A stretch of DNA of 64,000 nucleotides, from NCBI RefSeq assembly GCF_003390325.1, contig NZ_QUOK01000010.1, forward strand, positions 62,001 through 126,000. Reading direction: 5' to 3'. A program made the position numbers and the translations under genes. Shown piece by piece: positions 1 through 9,364 of the stretch. This stretch comes from Rhodohalobacter sp. SW132. GTDB taxonomy: Bacteria; Bacteroidota; Rhodothermia; Balneolales; Balneolaceae. Below the pieces are notes generated by a model, which saw nothing but the letters and a program-made list of their open reading frames with translations, made no database searches and was not told the origin of the DNA. Positions within the stretch are counted from its first letter, which is position 1, and the number at the start of each line of letters is the position of its first letter.

Positions 1-845
1 CTGGCTCTATTTTAGACAATATTGGAGAGGTGGGGAATCAGGGAATTGACGTAACGCTGAATACCGAAAATATTAATACGGGTAATTTCAGATGGGAGTC
101 AACTTTTATTTTTTCAACGTATAAGAATGAAATATTGGCACTCTATGGAAATGATGAAGATGATATTGATAACCGGTGGTTTATCGGGAATTCGTTGGGT
201 GTGGTTTATGATTATGAAAAAATTGGCATCTGGCAGGAAGATGAAATAGCTGCGAATGAACACTTAAATCATGATCCAACTGCACGCCCCGGTGACATTA
301 AGTTTGCTGATTTAGATGGAGATGGCCAGATAGATTCAGAAAATGACCGCAGAATACTGGGAAGCAGTCTGCCTAGCTGGACTGGTGGATTAACAAATAC
401 ATTTCACTACAGAAACTTTACACTAAATCTATTTTTAGAGACAGCTCAGGGGATACTTAGAAATAACTCTGATATCTACTATACCGATGAGGTGGGACGA
501 CGAAATATACCTGCTGACATGGGGTACTGGACATCTGAAAATGCAAGCAATGAATGGCCATCGTTGATTGCCTACCAAAACAACAAAGGATACGGGCATC
601 CCAAAGATGCCAGCTACCTAAGGATTAAAGATGTGCGCTTGAGTTATAACATTCCACAATCTCTTCTGCAAAGATACGGCATCCAAAACATGACTGTATA
701 TTTTGCCGGCAGAAATCTCTACACCTTTACCGATTGGCAAGGCTGGGATCCGGAAAGTAATCAGGCACCCAGGGGATCAGGTGATTGGACAGATAACTAT
801 CCATTAGTACGTACTCTTTCTTTCGGATTGAATATTTCTCTATAA
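1..845 (+). CDS. SusC/RagA-family TonB-linked outer-membrane receptor, C-terminal part
   Basis: The reading frame is open from the left edge (first full codon at base 3), so only about the last 280 residues are visible. They show the usual end of a SusC barrel: a GNQGIDVTL strand, an F-A-DLDGDG-like calcium/turn loop (here KFADLDGDGQID), a late SYLRIKDVRLSYN segment, and a closing strand with the typical terminal LSFGLNISL. SusC proteins are 22-strand TonB-dependent importers that take up oligosaccharides or peptides together with a SusD lid. The SusD gene follows 12 bases downstream, as is normal for such pairs. The plug domain and N-terminus lie outside the window, so the substrate cannot be inferred. 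Confidence 0.93.
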   Translation, partial: GSILDNIGEVGNQGIDVTLNTENINTGNFRWESTFIFSTYKNEILALYGNDEDDIDNRWFIGNSLGVVYDYEKIGIWQEDEIAANEHLNHDPTARPGDIKFADLDGDGQIDSENDRRILGSSLPSWTGGLTNTFHYRNFTLNLFLETAQGILRNNSDIYYTDEVGRRNIPADMGYWTSENASNEWPSLIAYQNNKGYGHPKDASYLRIKDVRLSYNIPQSLLQRYGIQNMTVYFAGRNLYTFTDWQGWDPESNQAPRGSGDWTDNYPLVRTLSFGLNISL

Positions 846-857
846 CTCAAAAAATTT

Positions 858-2471
858 ATGACTATGAAACGCCAATTAAGATATTTTGCAGTAGTTTCAG
901 TTTTACTGATGATGTTCGCCTCTTCTTGCAGCGATAATTTTTTAACTGAAACGGTTGAAGACCAGTACTCCACCGATATAACCGATAGAGAAAGCCTAAG
1001 GGCAGGCCTCATACTGATGTATGAAGCAACCAGTAATTTTTACTCTAAAGCAGACCAGCAGGGATGGCCCGCCTTGTGGAATGTAGGAACCGACGTTGCC
1101 TGGCCCATACAGGCGCAAGGTGTTGAGATTCCTTTTTACAGATATGACAATCTCACATCGGATAATTATGCCGCTTCGTGGATGTGGAATTGGGAATATG
1201 ACATCATAGAAAATGCCAATAATGTCATCAACAATATCGAAAATAATGGTATGGCTATCGAAGGGATGACAGAACAACTTCTGGCTGAATATAATGCGGA
1301 AGCTCGTTTCTTCAGGGCAAAAGCCTATGAAGAATTGGCCACTCTCTTTGGCGGGGTGCCGATTGTTACCGAACCCATTACCGAGCCTAAGTTTGATTTT
1401 GTTAGGGCTGATTTGGCAGAAGTAAATGCCCTGATAGAAGAAGATTTGCTATTTGCCGTTGAAAATTTACCTGATTTAGGTCAAACCGAACATGAGCAGA
1501 GAGTTAGCAATGCAGCTGCTAGCCAGTTGTTGGCCAAATCATACCTTCGAACAGGTAAATATGAAGAAGCTGAAGCACAAGCAGATCGGGTTATTAATAA
1601 CCCAAATATCTCGTTAGTTGACACAAGATATGGAGTGAAAGTTGATCAGCCTGGCGACCCATTTTCTGACATGTTCTGGAAAGGTAATATGCGCCGTTCG
1701 CAAGGCAATACAGAGGCAATCTGGGTTCTGGAGATGGAAAACCCATCTGATGTTCGGGGAGGAAGTACTGGTGCTCCGCAGCAACGAAGAGTTTGGCAAG
1801 GATCCTATCATAGCCGCAATGGCTTGATTCCTGCCGAAGATTTGGGAGGGCGTGGTATTGCAAGATTACGTCTGAATAACTGGGTATTGTATGACCTTTA
1901 TGATGATGATGACATGCGGAACTCAGAACACAACATCCTGAGACGGCATACATATAACGATCCAAATCATGAACTGTTCGGCGAACCTGTGCCATATGAA
2001 GGGCCCGACACTTTGTTTATCCTAACGCCTTATACCATGAAATGGAAACATTTCGACCCACGCGATACATTTGGCTGGGGTATGTGGAAGGATTTCATAT
2101 TGATGCGCCTGGGAGAAACATACCTGCTTAAAGCTGAAGCGCAGTTGATGCAAAATAACCCCGGTGGTGCAGCTGCCACTATCAATATATTGAGAGACAG
2201 AGCAAATGCACCTACGGTTTCAGCCGGTGATATCGATCTGGATTTTATCCTTGATGAACGCGCAAGAGAATTACTTGCCGAAGAAAATCGCCGCATGGAA
2301 TTAATGAGAACCAAGACATTAGTAGATCGGGTACATCTCAATTATGGAGCACCTGAAGGTTCGCGTGTTGAAGGTATCAGAGATGAAAACCTCTTATTTC
2401 CAATCCCGGTATCTGAAATCCGGCTCAATAGAGACGGTGATATGCCCCAAAATCCAGGGTATTCTAATTAG
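858..2471 (+). CDS. SusD/RagB-family nutrient-binding outer-membrane lipoprotein
   Basis: A 537-residue protein with a lipoprotein signal peptide: hydrophobic stretch, then MFASSCSDNF, with the lipidated Cys near residue 24. Family features include the N-terminal FLTETVEDQYSTD region, an A-ARFFRAKAYEELATLFGGVPIV helix block typical of SusD TPR units, the late FILDERARELLAEENRRMEL motif, and a C-terminal LLFPIPVSEIRLN...QNPGY ending that nearly all SusD proteins share. It forms the extracellular lid of the receptor encoded immediately upstream and binds the substrate before TonB-driven import. Either of two nearby ATGs (858 or 864) can be the start; the first is used here. Substrate unknown, because no degradative enzyme gene is next to it in the visible sequence. 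Confidence 0.95.
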   Translation: MTMKRQLRYFAVVSVLLMMFASSCSDNFLTETVEDQYSTDITDRESLRAGLILMYEATSNFYSKADQQGWPALWNVGTDVAWPIQAQGVEIPFYRYDNLTSDNYAASWMWNWEYDIIENANNVINNIENNGMAIEGMTEQLLAEYNAEARFFRAKAYEELATLFGGVPIVTEPITEPKFDFVRADLAEVNALIEEDLLFAVENLPDLGQTEHEQRVSNAAASQLLAKSYLRTGKYEEAEAQADRVINNPNISLVDTRYGVKVDQPGDPFSDMFWKGNMRRSQGNTEAIWVLEMENPSDVRGGSTGAPQQRRVWQGSYHSRNGLIPAEDLGGRGIARLRLNNWVLYDLYDDDDMRNSEHNILRRHTYNDPNHELFGEPVPYEGPDTLFILTPYTMKWKHFDPRDTFGWGMWKDFILMRLGETYLLKAEAQLMQNNPGGAAATINILRDRANAPTVSAGDIDLDFILDERARELLAEENRRMELMRTKTLVDRVHLNYGAPEGSRVEGIRDENLLFPIPVSEIRLNRDGDMPQNPGYSN

Positions 2472-2514
2472 ATTAGAAGCTCGATTAGAGTATAACTCAG
2501 TCTGTTTTCAGCTA

Positions 2515-2544
2515 AACCCGGCATATTGATCAATGTGCCGGGTT
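2515..2544 (+). terminator. hairpin after SusD, possible weak terminator
   Basis: AACCCGGCA pairs with TGCCGGGTT around a 12-base interior that is itself partly palindromic. It is followed by TATATATC rather than a clean T run. It lies about 45 bases after the SusD stop and may act together with the stronger hairpin at 2602. Confidence 0.45.
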
Positions 2545-2601
2545 TATATATCAATTCATGAAAACACAACTGCACAATACATTTGAAAAAAATACCAGTA
2601 A

Positions 2602-2626
2602 AAGCCCCGGAATCGGGGCTTTTTTA
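2602..2626 (+). terminator. Rho-independent terminator of the SusCD operon
   Basis: AAGCCCCG and CGGGGCTT form an 8-bp GC-rich stem with a 4-base GAAT loop, followed directly by a run of T. This is a textbook intrinsic terminator about 130 bases after the SusD stop codon. Confidence 0.85.
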
Positions 2627-2729
2627 ATTTAGGAGAACAAAACAATCTGAAACTCAAGACTTGATTTCGATTGTTAAATGATGAATATGAAAGTCCTCCT
2701 TTTCCTGTGGGGGAAATTTTCCCTCGTTA

Positions 2730-2940
2730 GAGGCTGTGAGAAAATTGGTTTCAAAAAATATGATGACAAAAATTGTTAGGATAGTTTACATTTTCTGTAC
2801 TCCAAGCCCTTCTTACTCACCCCCGGCCCCTCTCTAACGCGCCCTGGCGGGACTTGTCAGAGAGGGGAGCTTCGTAATAAATCTTTTTGTTTTAAAATTT
2901 TAATTAACCCGAATTTGTAATCGTATTTTTTCACAACCTC
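2730..2940. repeat. family A dispersed intergenic element, copy 1
   Basis: The left end GAGGCTGTGAGAAAAT (2730) and the right end ATTTTTTCACAACCTC (2925-2940) are inverted copies matching at 14 of 16 positions. The roughly 210-bp interior has no convincing gene but contains CCCCCGGCCCCT, GCGCCCTGGCGGGACTT and GAGGGGAGCTTC, which recur in the copy near 18.2-18.4 kb. Together with the copy near 42.1 kb this makes three elements with the same ends. Bases 2941-3105 show nothing else I can identify. Confidence 0.7.
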
Positions 2941-3105
2941 TTTAGGAGAGACTTCATCCCGAATGATTTGAAAAAAATAAAAACCGAACTGTGGTTAACA
3001 AGATCATTTTAGTTGCTGACAAGGTTTTCGGAAGAAGTAATATTTATAGACACCTCTACCATGATTTCAGGTTGACATTTATCGAAGATACCCGGATTGT
3101 TGGCT

Positions 3106-3705
3106 ATGCACTCAAAGCTCCTGCTTATTTTTGTGAAAAACCCGGTTGCCGGTGAAGTAAAAACACGCCTCGCCCGGGATGTGGGCAGTCTGAATGCCCT
3201 GCAGATCTACAAACAACTCCTGCGCTATACCCGGGAAGTTGCATCTGCTGCTGATGCCGACAGGCAGGTGTGGTACAGTTCAAAAATTGACCGCCGGGAT
3301 GCATGGAGCGAAGAGCAATTTCTGAAAAAATTACAGAAGGGCGACAATCTTGGGGAACGAATGTCGGAAGCATTTCGCCAGGGGTTTGAACAGGGATACC
3401 AAAAAATTGTAATTATTGGCAGTGATTGCGCGGAGCTCACGGCCGGACATCTTGAAAGGGCATATCAGGCGCTTGAAAACCGCGATGCGGCTATCGGGCC
3501 ATCCGAAGATGGGGGATATTATCTGCTGGGGCTCACATCATTTGAACCCGGTCTCTTTCGCGGAGTGGATTGGAGCACGAGTCATGTATTTCAGCAGACG
3601 CTGGAGAAGTTTGAAGCATTCAAAATGTCCTATGATGTGCTGGAAACTTTGAATGATATCGATACGGTGGATGATCTGAAAAGAAGTTCACTCGGGATTC
3701 AATGA
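3106..3705 (+). CDS. TIGR04282-type glycosyltransferase-like protein (rSAM/selenodomain-associated transferase 1)
   Basis: About 199 residues with a nucleotidyltransferase/GT-A-like fold of the DUF2064 family. Visible family marks are the N-terminal LLLIFVKNPVAGEVKTRLA (family signature K-x-P-x-x-G-x-VKTRLA), GDNLGERM, the IIGSDCAEL metal-binding-like motif, and GPSEDGGYYLLGL. The family is often paired with a TIGR04283 glycosyltransferase, as here with the gene 190 bases downstream, and in some genomes both sit beside radical-SAM arsenosugar or selenium genes. No such partner is present, so the product it makes is unknown. The frame can be extended 9 bases upstream to a TTG, but the ATG at 3106 is a better start. 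No clear ribosome-binding site. Confidence 0.85.
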   Translation: MHSKLLLIFVKNPVAGEVKTRLARDVGSLNALQIYKQLLRYTREVASAADADRQVWYSSKIDRRDAWSEEQFLKKLQKGDNLGERMSEAFRQGFEQGYQKIVIIGSDCAELTAGHLERAYQALENRDAAIGPSEDGGYYLLGLTSFEPGLFRGVDWSTSHVFQQTLEKFEAFKMSYDVLETLNDIDTVDDLKRSSLGIQ

Positions 3706-3745
3706 ATAAAAAGAGTGTTTTACCCGGAATATGGAATCATTTTAT

Positions 3746-3832
3746 AACCACGAGGGCACGAAAACACGAAGAATTCACGAAGTTTTTTCAATTCAACTAT
3801 CTAAATTCATTAACCTTTGTGCCGTAGTGGTT
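3746..3832. repeat. family B CACGAAG-rich palindromic element
   Basis: Starts AACCACGAGGGCACGAAAA, continues with further CACGAA units, and ends GTGCCGTAGTGGTT, which is complementary to its start. A related segment lies at about 42123-42226. The element is flanked by an 18-base direct repeat with one mismatch (AAGTTCACTCGRGATTCA at 3684 and at 3875). The left copy encodes the last codons of the upstream gene, and the right copy abuts the start of the downstream one. Confidence 0.55.
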
Positions 3833-3891
3833 CCGCGAATCGGATGACCATGATAAATTCCTGCAGAACCAAATAAGTTCACTCGAGATTC

Positions 3892-4596
3892 ATGGACCAG
3901 ATGAAGATTTCGGTTGTTATTCCCGTATTAAATGAAGAGGAAATGATTGGCGGGTTGATTCGTGAACTCCGGGTTCGGTCATCAACCCCTCTTCACGAAA
4001 TTATTGTTGTGGATGGCGGCAGCAGTGACTTGACAGTAAAGACAGCCGCGGCTGCAGGTGCCAAGGTGATCGGTTCGCCGGTCCGTGGTCGCGCTGCACA
4101 AATGAATGCAGGAGCCCGTGCCGCAAGCGGCGACATTCTTTATTTCCTTCACGCCGATACCTTGCCCCCGGCCCGATACGACCAGCTTATCCGTCACGCT
4201 CTTTCGGTACGTTCAAAAGCGGGCTGTTTCCGCCTCCGGTTTACCGGGAACCATCCGGCGCTGAGGTTCTATTCCTGGTTCACCCGGTTTAAAAGTACGT
4301 TATTCCGTTTTGGGGATCAGTCGTTATTTATTGAACGGCCGCTCTTTGAGAAAATTGGCGGGTTTGATGAGGGCCTCATCGTTATGGAGGATCAGGAGAT
4401 TGTGAGGCGGATCAGACAGAAAACCGATTTTAAAATTATTAAAGAGCCGGTCACCACATCCTCCCGAAAATATGAACAGGAAGGTGTGTACAGATTGCAG
4501 TTTATCTTCATGATTGTCTTTACGTTATACTACTTTGGAGCACGGCAGGAAACTCTTCTTCATCTCTACAAGACACTTATGAAACGGGTTCTGTAG
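3892..4596 (+). CDS. TIGR04283-type family 2 glycosyltransferase (rSAM/selenodomain-associated transferase 2)
   Basis: A 234-residue GT2 (GT-A fold) protein. It starts with ISVVIPVLNEEEMI, then has the IIVVDGGSSDLT nucleotide-binding segment, a GRAAQMNAGA motif characteristic of this subfamily, and FLHADTLPP containing the metal-binding D-x-D equivalent (HAD). The C-terminal part carries GDQSLFIER and GGFDEGLIVMEDQEIVRR, the acceptor/catalytic region of GT2 enzymes, and a hydrophobic stretch near residues 200-218 that may associate with the membrane. It is the usual partner of the TIGR04282 gene upstream. The sugar donor and acceptor cannot be read from the sequence. Confidence 0.88.
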   Translation: MDQMKISVVIPVLNEEEMIGGLIRELRVRSSTPLHEIIVVDGGSSDLTVKTAAAAGAKVIGSPVRGRAAQMNAGARAASGDILYFLHADTLPPARYDQLIRHALSVRSKAGCFRLRFTGNHPALRFYSWFTRFKSTLFRFGDQSLFIERPLFEKIGGFDEGLIVMEDQEIVRRIRQKTDFKIIKEPVTTSSRKYEQEGVYRLQFIFMIVFTLYYFGARQETLLHLYKTLMKRVL

Positions 4597-4691
4597 TATT
4601 ACGGTAATGTAAAATCAGGATGGGTAATGAGGAAATTAAGCATAATTTTTCGTAACCTTAGCGCCCGTAATTAATCACAATATTGCACTAT

Positions 4692-6782
4692 ATGGCATAT
4701 ATCCGATACGGATTATCTCTCGTTGTTTTCACGACTTTTCTTTTATTCACGGCTGCCGATTCTAAAGCTCAATTCATTTTTGAACGAACCGCTGTCGAAG
4801 TAAGTAATCTGGGCATATCGTACACGAACGTAGGTACGATTGGCCGGCCCAATGTACGTAACCAGCCGATCGGTCTGCCGAGTATGGCATATCCGAGAGA
4901 TTCGGGTACCGAGCATCTTTTTGAGGCGGGAATTTGGCTGGGTGCGATAGTTGACGGGCAGACACGTGTATCCACATCAGCCGTTACCAACCCGGCAGGG
5001 TATAGCACGGGTGCCGCCGGTTTTGAGTTTACCAATGACGGTACAGTGTTTAATCAGCTATCCACTCTTACCGATTCACCAGACTTTTCTCCCATTGCGG
5101 TCAGCCACCAGGATTTAATTACGCAGTTTACCGACCGTAACACTACCGTTAGCGGACAGCCGATCTCAGGGCATGAAAACCCGCTTTTTGCTGATATAAA
5201 CTTTGAAAGCTACAACTGGAATTTTGGTTTCACTGAAGCGCTCTCGATTGTAAAGTACGAGATTACAAATAACGGCTCATCTACCTGGAATAACTTCTAC
5301 TTTTCCATCTATTCCGATATGGTGGTACGAAATATCAACACCACAACCGAAACCGGGTCTGCATTTTTTAATAAAGGCGGCATGGGCTGGCTGGATGATC
5401 AGTACGCACTTTATGCGTTTGACCGGGGTTCGTTCGATCAGCCAAGGATCAATACTCATGCAGCAACCGTAATTCTCGGCTCCGAATACAGGGGTGTGGA
5501 ATTTCATCCCCGCCGGGCTGATGAAGTAGAGGCAGCCGGATTGCCTGTTCCAACCGTGAGTCCTGATTTTTGGCTTTTTGGTGCAGGAACCGGGGATTTA
5601 TCACGTCCAAATGGTGATTTAGAGCGATACAATAGAATGTCGACAACCTGGCCTTTGGAACAATACCGGCAAACTCTTCGCGAAGATGGCGCAAGTGCAG
5701 ACGGTAACTTTATTCAGCTGAATACGCTGGGGCCTGTACCGGAAGTAGAACCCGGAGAGACCATCACATTTTATGTCGCTTTTGTGGCCGCTGTGATGCC
5801 TAGCCAGTTTCAGAATATCATTCCGGGAAACCAGGGAAGCGCAGATGACATTGATAACCCTCAATCCAGGGAAAATCTGACGGAGAATATCGGGTGGGCT
5901 TATCGCCTGTTCGACGGGCAGGTGGATGAAGATGGTGAACGGACCCGATTCCTGGTTCCTGAGCCGCCTGACACACCAAACATGCGGGTGGAGCTGGATG
6001 CAGGAATCACAAGTATTTACTGGGATGACCGGGCAGAGTTTTCAGTTGATCCTGTAACCGGCGAGGAAGATTTTGCCGGGTATCGCCTCTACAGAACACA
6101 GATTGGGGATGATCTGAGAGGAACCATTTCAACGAACGCGCAAATGCTCCGTGAATGGGATGTACCCGGAGATGGCCGCGGGTTCAACACCGGTTTTGAA
6201 GAGGTAAGACTGGATCAGCCCGTCACTTTTCCTGATGATCCTGTAGAATATCGTTACCGGTTTGATCTGCCGGGTATGCTGAGCGGGTGGCAGTATTTGC
6301 TGTCCGTTACCGCTTTTGACAGGGGGGATGAGCGAACTCCGCCGCTGGAAACCAGTATCAATGCCAATGCAGTACGTGTGTTTCCGGGTACAGCCGTAAA
6401 TGAAAATTTTTCAAGTAGTTCTTCTGAAAACAAGGTTGGCGTTTATCCCAACCCATATCGGGTAAACGCAGCATGGGACGGGGGAACCTCTCTTAGCCGG
6501 AAGCTTCACTTTTTTAACCTGCCAAGCCGGGCTGACATTCGAATTTATACGCTTGCAGGCGAAATTGTAGCCGAGTTAAACCACGAATCTGATACCTACC
6601 AGGGGGATACCCGCTGGTTCCGTGAACTGAGCAGCAGCAACAGGGTGATGTCAGGAGGAGAACACGCCTGGGATCTGCTGAGTGAAGCGAATCAGAACCT
6701 TGCAACCGGCCTTTATCTCTTCACCGTTCAGGATCGTGACTCCGGGGAAGTGCAGCGGGGCAGGTTCGCAATTATTAAATAG
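4692..6782 (+). CDS. large secreted protein with C-terminal FlgD-like/sorting domain
   Basis: About 696 residues. An N-terminal signal peptide (hydrophobic residues 6-20, then ADSKAQ) is followed by a long beta-rich body of unrecognised function: YPRDSGTEHLFEAGIWLGA near the start, and YNWNFGFTEALSIVKYEITN in the middle, as in exported beta-sandwich proteins. An FN3-like segment (FAGYRLYRTQIGDD) precedes the C-terminus. The last 90 residues, from VGVYPNPYRVNAAWDGG to GLYLFTVQDRDSGEV-RGRFAIIK, are a FlgD-Ig-like or type IX secretion-type sorting domain, suggesting export to the surface. A TTG lies 9 bases upstream, but ATG 4692 gives a clean signal peptide. First gene of the surface cluster; the next starts 42 bases on. 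Confidence 0.82.
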   Translation: MAYIRYGLSLVVFTTFLLFTAADSKAQFIFERTAVEVSNLGISYTNVGTIGRPNVRNQPIGLPSMAYPRDSGTEHLFEAGIWLGAIVDGQTRVSTSAVTNPAGYSTGAAGFEFTNDGTVFNQLSTLTDSPDFSPIAVSHQDLITQFTDRNTTVSGQPISGHENPLFADINFESYNWNFGFTEALSIVKYEITNNGSSTWNNFYFSIYSDMVVRNINTTTETGSAFFNKGGMGWLDDQYALYAFDRGSFDQPRINTHAATVILGSEYRGVEFHPRRADEVEAAGLPVPTVSPDFWLFGAGTGDLSRPNGDLERYNRMSTTWPLEQYRQTLREDGASADGNFIQLNTLGPVPEVEPGETITFYVAFVAAVMPSQFQNIIPGNQGSADDIDNPQSRENLTENIGWAYRLFDGQVDEDGERTRFLVPEPPDTPNMRVELDAGITSIYWDDRAEFSVDPVTGEEDFAGYRLYRTQIGDDLRGTISTNAQMLREWDVPGDGRGFNTGFEEVRLDQPVTFPDDPVEYRYRFDLPGMLSGWQYLLSVTAFDRGDERTPPLETSINANAVRVFPGTAVNENFSSSSSENKVGVYPNPYRVNAAWDGGTSLSRKLHFFNLPSRADIRIYTLAGEIVAELNHESDTYQGDTRWFRELSSSNRVMSGGEHAWDLLSEANQNLATGLYLFTVQDRDSGEVQRGRFAIIK

Positions 6783-6824
6783 TGTGTTTTTTCAATTACA
6801 ACAATTAAACAAAAAACCAGCAAT

Positions 6825-9296
6825 ATGAAACAACTTTACAAATTTGGTATCGTGCTCATTATGCTCTCGTTTGCGGCGGCAGATCTTCTGTATGCACAGC
6901 AAGAGGTAATGGTGCGTGATTTACATGAATACAGTTTCGACCTGCAGAGCCAGGCTGACCTGCCCGACCATCCACTGGTTGGGGAAGAAGTAACATTTGA
7001 CGCGGTGATTATATCCCACCCAAAAAACTCGGGTCTTGCATCCATTACAGATGCAGGTGTTCCGGGACGAATTCACGTATTCGTAACCGATGTAAATGCA
7101 GTTGCAGAGGGGGAAGAGGGAATGTCCATACAAATTGTAGTTGCAGGAGCGCAGCGTGAAACTTTGGAAGGACTTTTCAGGGGAGATGTAATCTCTGTGA
7201 CCGGTGAATTAACATTTTTTGGAAATGTATCACAGTTTAACGCTACTGATGTTGAACTGATCGGGAGCGTAAGCGATTCAGAATTTGAAGATCTATCCGG
7301 TCTGGTAGAGCCTGTTGTTTTGAGTTTAACAGAGCTGAATGAACTTTCAGAACAGGAAGGCGCACATCGATGGAGAGCTGATAATTATTCAAATTATATC
7401 AATCGATACGTGAAGTTTGAAGGACTTGAAGTGATCGATCGGATCATTGATGATACCGGAAGGCCATGGTTCATTCTTACAGATGGAAACACAATCATTA
7501 CGTCAAATGATACATCTTTGCGATTCCGTAATGACCGTGGAGTTGGATATGCTTACGACCCGGAATCAGGTGAAGGTTTAGGGTATAATTACAGAAGGCT
7601 TGCCGATGATTTAGACGGTCCTTTTGTACCACCAGCACCGGGTTCCATAGTTGATATTTCGGGCTTTGTTGTTGTAAACACTTTTGATCCAGGTAATTTT
7701 GATGAGTCGGCAGCCCAATCGACATTCAAAATTGCACCATGGGATGATGGTGTTATTTGGCAAAATGATGGTGATGATCCAAATGATCGATTGACTCCGC
7801 AAGATTGGCCAAACGACTTTGTAGTTCTTGGGTTTGCTCCCATTCTCCAGGATTTTACAGTTTCTCCGGATCAGGCTTTCAGCGATACCGAAGTAACAGT
7901 AAGTCTGGATGTGCTGCTTCCTGAGGATGATTACACGCTCGAAAGTGTTGAGATAGAGTACATGTCTTACAGCTACACCGAGGATGAGGGGGAGATGGTA
8001 ACCGCATCCATGGATGCCGCTGGCGGAGATACCTATACGTTCACATTTGATGAGCAGTCGGAATTTTCGACAGTTGATTTCCAAATTACGGCAACAGTTT
8101 CCACGCCAGAAGGTGTGTCTACTTCAGCGACTGAATCGGGTTCTTTCTTCGTAGAGAGCGGAACACAGACTTCTCCTGTTGTATTTCAACCGGGTGGCGG
8201 AACGTACATCAATCAGGTTACTGTAGAACTGTCTTCAGCTACTGAAGATGCGACAATCTATTACACTCTCGACGGCAGCGAGCCGGATGATGAATCATCT
8301 GTTTACTCCACTCCCCTTCAGATTACAGATCTCACAACCGTACGCGCATATGCTGTATCTGATGATCTGACTGACAGCCCTGAAAACTCTCGAACCTACG
8401 AAGTTAATTTGGTTGTTACTGAAGTTGCAAACCTATTCGATCTGCGTAATAGCCCGCGGGATGGCACTACATATATGTACACCGGTGAGGCTGTAGTGGT
8501 TTATGCCAGAAGCAGCCGGAACCAAAAGTACCTCATGGATGACAGCGGCGGTATCCTTATTGATGACCCCAATGGTGTGATTACATCATCTTATGGTATT
8601 GGTGATGTAATGAGCGGCCTGGCTGGTACCTTAGGTGCTTTTAACGGTATTGTCCAGTATGCTCCTGTACAAAACCCGGGTGATTCTGAAGAAACACGGG
8701 ATGTGATGCCTCTAGAGCTTGATCTGCATGAAGTAGACCTGAGCCAGCACGAATCTATGCTGGTACAAATTGACGGCGTTACCTTCCTCGATGCAGGGGA
8801 TACGTTCTCGGGTGGCTCTGACTATGATATCATCGGCGGAAATATTACAGCTGAAGACGCGGTTAACTTCCGAACCAATTTTGGCGAGGCGAATTATATC
8901 GGCCAGGAAATTCCTGATGGAGAAGTAACCCTCACAGCAATTGTAAGCGGGTTCAATGGAGCGCTTCAGTTGATCGCCCGGTCAGATGCGGACTTTGGCG
9001 GCGCTGTATCAAACGAACTGGATGTAAATCCATATGAATTTGCACTGGATCAAAACTATCCAAACCCCTTCAACCCGTCTACAAAAATCAATTATTCACT
9101 CGCAGAACGTGCTGATGTTCAGCTTGTAGTGTATGATATTCTTGGACGACGCGTAGCGAGCCTGGTTAATTCAGTACAGTCACCGGGCACCTACACAGTT
9201 GATTTTGACATGAGCCGATTTGCCAGCGGTACATATATTTACCGACTGGAAGCCGGTGATTTCGTATCCGTACGGAAGATGATGCTTATTAAATAA
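6825..9296 (+). CDS. secreted multidomain protein with OB-like and chitobiase C-terminal-like domains and a sorting domain
   Basis: An 823-residue exported protein with a signal peptide ending ADLLYAQQ. Residues about 45-150 and 180-310 look like nucleic-acid-binding OB-fold or DUF5689-type beta barrels (GDVISVTGELTFFG; IVDISGFVVV). A beta-sandwich follows, then a chitobiase/beta-hexosaminidase C-terminal-like module (TIYYTLDGSEPD with VRAYAVS). Another OB-like region (YMYTGEAVVVYARS ... QLIARSDADFG) comes after it. The C-terminus FALDQNYPNPFNPSTKINY ... GTYIYRLEAGDFVSVRKMMLIK is the sorting domain common in Rhodothermota and Balneolota. In other species such OB/sorting-domain proteins accompany secreted nucleases, but no nuclease motif is seen here. 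Ends at a strong terminator. Confidence 0.85.
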   Translation: MKQLYKFGIVLIMLSFAAADLLYAQQEVMVRDLHEYSFDLQSQADLPDHPLVGEEVTFDAVIISHPKNSGLASITDAGVPGRIHVFVTDVNAVAEGEEGMSIQIVVAGAQRETLEGLFRGDVISVTGELTFFGNVSQFNATDVELIGSVSDSEFEDLSGLVEPVVLSLTELNELSEQEGAHRWRADNYSNYINRYVKFEGLEVIDRIIDDTGRPWFILTDGNTIITSNDTSLRFRNDRGVGYAYDPESGEGLGYNYRRLADDLDGPFVPPAPGSIVDISGFVVVNTFDPGNFDESAAQSTFKIAPWDDGVIWQNDGDDPNDRLTPQDWPNDFVVLGFAPILQDFTVSPDQAFSDTEVTVSLDVLLPEDDYTLESVEIEYMSYSYTEDEGEMVTASMDAAGGDTYTFTFDEQSEFSTVDFQITATVSTPEGVSTSATESGSFFVESGTQTSPVVFQPGGGTYINQVTVELSSATEDATIYYTLDGSEPDDESSVYSTPLQITDLTTVRAYAVSDDLTDSPENSRTYEVNLVVTEVANLFDLRNSPRDGTTYMYTGEAVVVYARSSRNQKYLMDDSGGILIDDPNGVITSSYGIGDVMSGLAGTLGAFNGIVQYAPVQNPGDSEETRDVMPLELDLHEVDLSQHESMLVQIDGVTFLDAGDTFSGGSDYDIIGGNITAEDAVNFRTNFGEANYIGQEIPDGEVTLTAIVSGFNGALQLIARSDADFGGAVSNELDVNPYEFALDQNYPNPFNPSTKINYSLAERADVQLVVYDILGRRVASLVNSVQSPGTYTVDFDMSRFASGTYIYRLEAGDFVSVRKMMLIK

Positions 9297-9317
9297 CGAC
9301 GTTTCTATTGAAACAGG

Positions 9318-9345
9318 GAGAGTGCTGAAAGGCACTCTCTTTTTT
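9318..9345 (+). terminator. Rho-independent terminator
   Basis: GAGAGTGC / GCACTCTC 8-bp stem with loop TGAAAG and six T directly after. It lies 22 bases after the stop of the 823-residue secreted protein and separates it from the lipoprotein gene that follows. Confidence 0.9.
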
Positions 9346-9364
9346 ATTCCTCAGACAAGGTGTG

